Positions 58,880 through 64,000 of a DNA stretch of 64,000 bases are shown here, piece by piece. Both the position numbers and the translations under genes were made by a program. This DNA comes from JAIXWP01 sp046309775. Lineage in GTDB: Bacteria; Bacteroidota; Bacteroidia; Flavobacteriales_D; Sanyastnellaceae. Location of the stretch: the NCBI GenBank assembly GCA_046309775.1, contig JBKCOM010000223.1, positions 1 through 64,000 on the forward strand, written 5' to 3'. The notes under the pieces were generated by a model. It worked only from the letters and a program-made list of their open reading frames with translations. It ran no database searches and had not been told where the DNA came from. The first letter of the stretch is position 1. Each line of letters begins with the position of its first letter.

Positions 58880-60556
58880 TTATCTGTTTACAGTAAACTT
58901 CTTAGTCACAAAATTGCCATCATTGGCAATGAAGGAAATAAAATAAACACCAGTATTCAGGTTTTGAACAGACACGTTTTGTTGTGTATTATTAATTGAG
59001 AATGAATCTACGACACGACCTGCGGCGTCAAAGATCCTCACTTCTTTAATCAAGTCAAACTTAGCGCTTGAAATGGTTATCATGTCGGTAGCAACAGAAG
59101 GATAAATTGTAACATCTTCGAATGCGATTTCTTGAACAGAGGTCGATGTTTGCGGAGTACAAGGCTGACTAAGCGTTGTGTTAGGTGTAGCTCCGTTTAT
59201 TGCTGTAAGTCCAGTACCAGCAGCATCCAACCAATCCACTAAATCCTCATTACTTGGATTGGGATTACCGTAGAAATGGCGCTCCATTTTTCCGTAGTAG
59301 TCGGAGGCAGTCTGAGCAGTGCAAAAGCTTTCACCGCCAGTTAATGTTCCAATAATTCTCTTATCCTTATTGAACAATGGCGATCCACTAGAGCCGGGTT
59401 CTGTAACTCCCCAATTTGTTTCTGTTGCAGTCCAAACTACTCTCCAGTGATTGCCGGGGGCAACCCAGTTGCCATTTACAACTGTTGAAGCGGCAGAAAT
59501 CTTTTTAACATCGCCATTTGGGTGGTGAATGCAGATAGCGCGGATATTCCCGCTAATAATTCCGGGAGCAGCGGTGGTTACATCCCAGCCTGCGTAGAAT
59601 GGATTCCAACTGGCAGGGATGGTATCATCCATTTCAACGAGTGCAAAATCGCTTCCCTGAAGGCCGCCATTATCGTTGCTATCAGCTCTTAGAATTAGTC
59701 CTACCTTTTGTTGGCTAGAAGGACCTGTTCCTGTGCCGCAATTTGGTTTTTGAAAATTAAAACGAACAGTTGAAACGAGAAGGTTCGCGTTAGAGCTTTC
59801 TTCTGTGCAGTGCATTGCAGTGAGGATATAATTTTTACAATCATAAGAAGTATTATTCACTAATGAGCCTGTGCAGCTGCCTACTCCGCTACCTGTAACA
59901 AGGCTCAGCCTTACGACTGATTGCCTTTGATTCACCCAATCCGCACCTTCTGGGCAATTGACGTCTACTTGGCAGGCTTCGCTTCCGCCACGACTTTCTT
60001 GGCGTGGGTCTTGGATAAATCTATAATAATGGATTACTCCGTTGATTCCCAAATGTGGTGAACCTACTACCCCTGCAGGTTGAACGTATTCGAAAATCGC
60101 TTCGTCGCCATATGCATCGAATGAGCGATATAGTCCCGAGGGTTGGTTTTCTGTGAAGTCAAATGGGCCTTCGAACCAGCTCTTATCTGCTGAGTAGATA
60201 TAATAGAATGACCCTTCGGGCAAATAGAAATCGTCAAAAAGCAATGCCATCGCCTGTGCTCCTTGACTTTTAAATTTTAATTGCCAAATCATATTGCCAT
60301 CCACGTCTGTCCTCCAGTTTCCATGAGTTTCGGCATCGATATTCACATCGTGTATAGCGCCATACATAGACATTTGGCCCTTTTTGTCTTTCTCCTCGGC
60401 CTTCTCAATTAATTTTTGAATGTCGAGATTCGGCAAATCAAATTTATTTAGCGCAAGCAACTCATTATCATGCATGTCATAACCATATGGTCTTGATTGA
60501 GCACTTACTTCGAAAAGAACAATAACAGAAACAAGTGCAAGTAGAAATTTTTTCAT
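58880..60556 (-). CDS. T9SS-secreted trypsin-like serine protease (lysyl endopeptidase-like)
   Basis: A 558-residue secreted protease with a signal peptide (KKFLLALVSVIVLFEVSAQ) and a prodomain (about 21-190). The S1-type catalytic domain has His249 in ILTAMHCTE, Asp303 in SDFALVEMD and Ser390 in EPGSSGSPLF. GGESFC and paired cysteines resemble Achromobacter/Lysobacter lysyl endopeptidases. The C-terminal 80 residues (VTIYPSVATDMITI to FTVNR) form a type A sorting domain for T9SS export. Specificity for Lys is likely but not proven. The protease gene has its own terminator. Confidence 0.92.
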   Translation of the reverse strand: MKKFLLALVSVIVLFEVSAQSRPYGYDMHDNELLALNKFDLPNLDIQKLIEKAEEKDKKGQMSMYGAIHDVNIDAETHGNWRTDVDGNMIWQLKFKSQGAQAMALLFDDFYLPEGSFYYIYSADKSWFEGPFDFTENQPSGLYRSFDAYGDEAIFEYVQPAGVVGSPHLGINGVIHYYRFIQDPRQESRGGSEACQVDVNCPEGADWVNQRQSVVRLSLVTGSGVGSCTGSLVNNTSYDCKNYILTAMHCTEESSNANLLVSTVRFNFQKPNCGTGTGPSSQQKVGLILRADSNDNGGLQGSDFALVEMDDTIPASWNPFYAGWDVTTAAPGIISGNIRAICIHHPNGDVKKISAASTVVNGNWVAPGNHWRVVWTATETNWGVTEPGSSGSPLFNKDKRIIGTLTGGESFCTAQTASDYYGKMERHFYGNPNPSNEDLVDWLDAAGTGLTAINGATPNTTLSQPCTPQTSTSVQEIAFEDVTIYPSVATDMITISSAKFDLIKEVRIFDAAGRVVDSFSINNTQQNVSVQNLNTGVYFISFIANDGNFVTKKFTVNR

Positions 60557-60656
60557 TCTTGTAAAATGTGGTTTTTATACAGGTTTATCTTGTGTAAAAT
60601 TAATGAATATGATTGATTCAATCTTAACAATTTTTACCCTACACATTAAGTCCTAT

Positions 60657-60664
60657 TACCTTTG
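60657..60664 (+). promoter_or_regulatory. Predicted -7 box of sua5 (leaderless)
   Basis: TACCTTTG is a perfect TAnnTTTG, with five bases before the GTG at 60670. TTTTT at 60631-60635 (21 nt upstream) is a weak -33 candidate. Confidence 0.5.
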
Positions 60665-60669
60665 CGCTC

Positions 60670-61605
60670 GTGGAACAATCGGGAACAGATATTACAAAGG
60701 CTTCAGAGCTCCTGAAGGAGGGCAAAATAGTGGGCATTCCAACGGAGACTGTTTATGGCCTTGCTGCGGATGCCCTGAATGCGGCCGCAGTCGTTTCGAT
60801 TTTCGAGGCCAAACAACGCCCATCTTTTGATCCGCTCATTGTGCATATCGGCGCGGTTTCTCAGTTAAAACAACTCGTTGGCGATGTTTCACCGCTGCAG
60901 CAAAAGCTCATTGATAAATTTTGGCCAGGACCGTTGACCATCATTTTTGATAAAAATGAAATTATCCCCGATATCGTTACCTCGGGCTTGAAAACGGTTG
61001 GTATTCGAATGCCACAACATCCAATTACATTAAAATTGTTGCGCGATTTTGATTTATGTCTTGCCGCTCCCAGCGCCAATCCTTTTGGCTATATCTCCCC
61101 CACTTCGGCAGATCACGTGATCAAACAGCTTGGTGATAAGGTGGAATATGTATTGGACGGGGGACCTTCCGAAATTGGTTTGGAATCTACTATTGTGCGT
61201 TGTGACAACCACCAAATAACTGTTTTGAGACTTGGCGGACTGAGCATTGATGCACTTAGTGATTTCGGAGTTCCTGTAGTTGTGAGTGACCATAGCAGCA
61301 GTTCGCCGCAAGCTCCGGGCATGCTTACCAATCATTACTCTCCAAGAAAGAAAACCTCGTATCTTCATAGTGCGAGCGAGATCGCTGAAAATACCGCTGT
61401 TCTTTATTTTTCAAAAGAATCTCAGCGAGCCGTAGATAGAACATTAAGTAAATCGGGGGATTTGAGAGAAGCGGCTAGAAATCTATTCAAATATTTGAGA
61501 GAGTTAGATGAATTGGAAATCACAGAGATTTTCGTCGAAAAAGCTCCAGATAATGGATTAGGAAAGGCTATCAATGATCGCCTCAAACGTGCTACGGCAT
61601 CTTAA
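60670..61605 (+). CDS. L-threonylcarbamoyladenylate synthase, Sua5 type
   Basis: The enzyme forms threonylcarbamoyl-AMP from threonine, bicarbonate and ATP, the first step of t6A modification of tRNA position 37. The 311-residue protein has the YrdC domain (about 5-185) with GIPTETVYGLAADA, RPSFDPLIVHI, FWPGPLTII, RMPQHP, APSANPFG and GLESTIV, then the Sua5 linker PGMLTNHYSPRKKT and a C-terminal Sua5 domain. This marks the longer Sua5 form, not the short YrdC/TsaC. The GTG start gives MEQSGTDITKASELL, as expected for homologues. Its TAA overlaps the converging ndh stop within one TTAA. Confidence 0.95.
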   Translation: MEQSGTDITKASELLKEGKIVGIPTETVYGLAADALNAAAVVSIFEAKQRPSFDPLIVHIGAVSQLKQLVGDVSPLQQKLIDKFWPGPLTIIFDKNEIIPDIVTSGLKTVGIRMPQHPITLKLLRDFDLCLAAPSANPFGYISPTSADHVIKQLGDKVEYVLDGGPSEIGLESTIVRCDNHQITVLRLGGLSIDALSDFGVPVVVSDHSSSSPQAPGMLTNHYSPRKKTSYLHSASEIAENTAVLYFSKESQRAVDRTLSKSGDLREAARNLFKYLRELDELEITEIFVEKAPDNGLGKAINDRLKRATAS

Positions 61606-62873
61606 ACTCCCCGTTTGAAAGGACGAATTATTAATCGTAAATCACGAGCGTGACGCAAATAATTCTGCGCCCAATTGATCATGACAACGATTTTATTCCT
61701 GAAGCCAACCAATTGATAGACGTGCACGAACAGCCACGCAACCCAAGCAATCCATCCACTCAGTTTTAGGTTTTTCATTTCAGTGACTGCTTTGTTTCGG
61801 CCAATAGTGGCCATTGAACCAAGGTCTTTGTACCTGAAAGGAATCATTGGATTTCCTGTTGCTAGTCGTTTGAGATTTTTTGCTAGAAGTTGACCTTGCT
61901 GCATTGCAGGCTGAGCCACCATGGGGTGACCGAGCGGATAGTCTGGGCTTATCATGATTGCCGCGTCACCAATCGCAAATATGCCTTCGTATCCAATGAT
62001 TTGGTTGAACTCGTTAACAGAAATTCTTCCTCCTTTGATAGCTTCCGAGCTAATTCCGGATGGCACAACACCTTTGACGCCTGCCGCCCAAATGAGCATC
62101 GCCCCTGACAATTTCCGGCCATCACTTGTGGTCGCATTGAAACCATCATAATCAGTGACCCTAGTTTCCAACCACACATCTACTCCCATGTTTTCGAGCG
62201 CCTCCTTAGCCTTAATGCTACTCTTTTCTGACATGGATTTTATTAGCCTGTCATTTGCTTCAATGAGATGAACGTCCATTGCTCGAACGTCCAAATCGGG
62301 ATAGTCTTTTGGAAGTATATCTCTTCTCAACTCAGCAATCGCACCTGCAAGTTCGACTCCCGTTGGGCCTCCTCCAACAATGATTACGCTCATTAGCGCT
62401 TCTCTTTCATTGATATCATCACTGAGAATCGCCTTTTCAAAATTTTGCAACAACAAACTCCGAATGTCTAAAGCTTCCGAAACAGACTTCATTGGCATGG
62501 CTCTATCTTCTATGCTTTTGAGTCCGAAGTAATTTGAAGTAGCGCCTGTTGCAATCACTAAATAATCATAAGTTAACTCACCTATCGTGGTATTTACGAC
62601 CTTTTTGCTCGCATCAACACTCAATACTTCGGTCATGCGAAAAAAGAGATTATCATAACCTGAGAATATTTTTCTGAAGGGATAGGCAATACTTCCCGGA
62701 TCCAAGCCCGCTGTTGCTACTTGATAGAACAATGGCTGAAAGGCATGGTAGTTTTGCTTGTCGAGCATCACTACTTGAAAGTCACTGTTGCGCAATCCTT
62801 TGGCCAATTGCAGCCCGCCAAAGCCACCACCAATTATTACTACTCTCTTCTTTGACGTTGCTGGGATATTCAT
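61602..62873 (-). CDS. ndh: Type II NADH dehydrogenase (NDH-2)
   Basis: A single-subunit NADH:quinone oxidoreductase that feeds electrons into the chain without pumping protons. The 423-residue protein has the FAD motif VVIIGGGFGGLQLAK (10-24), the NADH motif VIIVGGGPTGVELAG (about 163-177), AIGDAA for FAD binding and a C-terminal amphipathic, partly hydrophobic region (KLSGWIAWVAWLFVHVYQLV) for membrane attachment. This is the normal NDH-2 layout and length. It follows a TPR-like gene by 6 bp in one operon and ends on the shared TTAA with sua5. Confidence 0.93.
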   Translation of the reverse strand: MNIPATSKKRVVIIGGGFGGLQLAKGLRNSDFQVVMLDKQNYHAFQPLFYQVATAGLDPGSIAYPFRKIFSGYDNLFFRMTEVLSVDASKKVVNTTIGELTYDYLVIATGATSNYFGLKSIEDRAMPMKSVSEALDIRSLLLQNFEKAILSDDINEREALMSVIIVGGGPTGVELAGAIAELRRDILPKDYPDLDVRAMDVHLIEANDRLIKSMSEKSSIKAKEALENMGVDVWLETRVTDYDGFNATTSDGRKLSGAMLIWAAGVKGVVPSGISSEAIKGGRISVNEFNQIIGYEGIFAIGDAAIMISPDYPLGHPMVAQPAMQQGQLLAKNLKRLATGNPMIPFRYKDLGSMATIGRNKAVTEMKNLKLSGWIAWVAWLFVHVYQLVGFRNKIVVMINWAQNYLRHARDLRLIIRPFKRGV

Positions 62874-62879
62874 GATTGA

Positions 62880-64000
62880 TTATTTTTTATTTGTAAAATA
62901 GGTTTTGAAATAACCACATTCTTGAAGAACCATTTTTCTGAATTTAGAATCTTCCATCTCTTTTAGGCCCTTAAAACCATCACGAGCAATGAAATCTGCC
63001 TCATCTTCTTCTCCTCTAGAATTATAATATTCAGCTAATTCACACTTACTAATTAAATAAAATGCCTGTGCCTTTTGTTCCTTCGTATTAGCCAACTCCA
63101 AGGCTTTCTTGTAGTATGTAATTGAGTGCTTAACATCATAATTCATCGGCCAATACCAATAATTAAAATCCCAATTTTGTTCCTTCTCTTCGGTAAAACC
63201 ATGTAAGGGATAGTCGGTGTAAAAAAATTGTCGAAGATTGCCATGATAGGACAAATTGTAATAAGCATTTCCCAAAAGAATGGCATCCTCAAATGAAGCG
63301 CTCTTCATCAATTGGTCTTCCAATCGAAGCATTTCTTTCAAAAAACTAACTCTTGTATATTTTTCGCCTTGGTATTCCGCGAAGTCGCAATCATGGCAAT
63401 CCTTAATTCGGAAGGAGAAAGGATTTCCATCAAAAGTGGTTTCCTCAGAGATAGATGCTGCGGCCTCATACGCTTGCTTTAGCATTCCTTTTTTCACATA
63501 ATAAATGCTCTGTAATTGGTAAAGCTGCGATTTATTGATACCGGCGTATTGCCTAATGAAATTGTGCAATTGACTATCATCTTTGGTATCTAAAAAACTA
63601 ATTGCTGCATCAATATTCTCAATTTTATCCAAACTCTCCATGGACGGCAGAAGCACATCTGCGGCGGCCTGATTGTGCTCTTTAAAATACTCTCGAAGTT
63701 TATTCAAAAGTATTTGATACGCCTTGAAAGTTTCTCCATAGCCATCCCAAACTCCATCCGCTTGGCTAAACACCCACTTCAAATCTTCAATATCATCGGC
63801 GTTGTATTCTTTAGGATTTTCAGCCCTTAGTAGCACCTTAAAAATTCGCAATTGATAAGAAAACACGGTATCTTGCTTACTTTGTTTTTCGAATGCTTGA
63901 TTTAAATGATATTCACATTGTGCGATGTCATTATTCAAATAAGAAAAATAAGACAAAGCAGCATGAGCCTTGTATTTGCGTTGATACGCCGCGTCACCTA
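62880..64000 (-). CDS. TPR/helical-repeat protein, N-terminus beyond the window (partial)
   Basis: The open frame runs off the right edge and ends at the TAA at 62880, giving at least 373 residues. Residues continue without a stop past a TTG at 63956 (upstream residues read AAYQRKYKAHA), so that TTG is unlikely to be the start. Helical pairs such as AHAALSYFSYLNNDIAQCEY and SITYYKKALELANTKEQKAQ suggest tetratricopeptide repeats. No enzyme motif or signal peptide is visible in the part present. The 6-bp gap to ndh makes it the upstream gene of the same operon. Confidence 0.75.
   Translation of the reverse strand, partial: GDAAYQRKYKAHAALSYFSYLNNDIAQCEYHLNQAFEKQSKQDTVFSYQLRIFKVLLRAENPKEYNADDIEDLKWVFSQADGVWDGYGETFKAYQILLNKLREYFKEHNQAAADVLLPSMESLDKIENIDAAISFLDTKDDSQLHNFIRQYAGINKSQLYQLQSIYYVKKGMLKQAYEAAASISEETTFDGNPFSFRIKDCHDCDFAEYQGEKYTRVSFLKEMLRLEDQLMKSASFEDAILLGNAYYNLSYHGNLRQFFYTDYPLHGFTEEKEQNWDFNYWYWPMNYDVKHSITYYKKALELANTKEQKAQAFYLISKCELAEYYNSRGEEDEADFIARDGFKGLKEMEDSKFRKMVLQECGYFKTYFTNKK

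Overview
The window is chromosomal DNA from a member of the Bacteroidota, most likely Flavobacteriales. The sequence shows cargo proteins ending in type IX secretion system (T9SS) sorting domains of both kinds (37448-42676, 51943-53895, 56215-58158, 58880-60556), GldI-like FKBP lipoproteins, families that I know mainly from this phylum (DUF6702, DUF5723) and, before many genes, the Bacteroidota promoter pattern TTG/TTTG, about 20 nt, TAnnTTTG. Shine-Dalgarno sequences are almost absent; clpC is the clearest exception. I found no tRNA, rRNA, CRISPR array, insertion sequence or prophage. This is mostly core genome with T9SS cargo genes mixed in.

Layout. 0-8.2 kb: the tail of an unknown gene and its terminator, a flavoprotein, fabI, a leftward DUF6702/nth/ATP-grasp operon, a DHH phosphoesterase coupled to two FKBP lipoproteins, and a DUF5723 protein. 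8.2-12.6 kb: an orphan ParE-like toxin, a G-rich microsatellite, a secreted M14 peptidase, yqgE and pruA. 12.6-17.3 kb: two GH13 amylase lipoproteins with prmC between them. 17.3-24.0 kb: a PAS/GAF/SpoIIE-type phosphatase with a small STAS-like partner, then the two methylmalonyl-CoA mutase subunits. 24.0-37.2 kb: clpC, gyrA, a TPR protein, a small beta-barrel protein with a di-haem cytochrome c peroxidase, and parE-parC. 37.4-44.6 kb: a 1742-residue T9SS protein with tandem repeats, trxA, an LPP20-like lipoprotein and a Mip-type FKBP. 44.6-50.7 kb: a leftward five-gene run (DUF3817, HerA-like ATPase, LOG protein, SGNH hydrolase, yaaA) and a DEAD-box helicase. 50.7-64 kb: acyltransferase, T9SS cargo, accD with a low-molecular-weight phosphatase, a lipoprotein, an L-type lectin, ung, a trypsin-like T9SS protease, a Sua5-type synthase, NDH-2 and a TPR protein that runs off the end.

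No dramatic new multi-gene system stands out. The strongest unexplained signal is regulatory. For at least seven genes (DHH phosphoesterase, ParE-like toxin, M14 peptidase, yqgE, mutA, rhlE, sua5) a perfect or one-mismatch -7 box TAnnTTTG lies exactly 4 or 5 nt before the start codon, which predicts leaderless or nearly leaderless mRNAs. Two of these genes are divergent with start codons only 37 bp apart. Other points of interest are an endonuclease III without its iron-sulfur cysteines, an unassigned ATP-grasp protein coupled to it, the two-gene phosphatase/STAS module, prmC inside an amylase operon, and matching TACTTTCGC promoter elements before gyrA and parE.

Promoter calls come from reading motifs by eye. 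All protein families were assigned from motifs without a database search.
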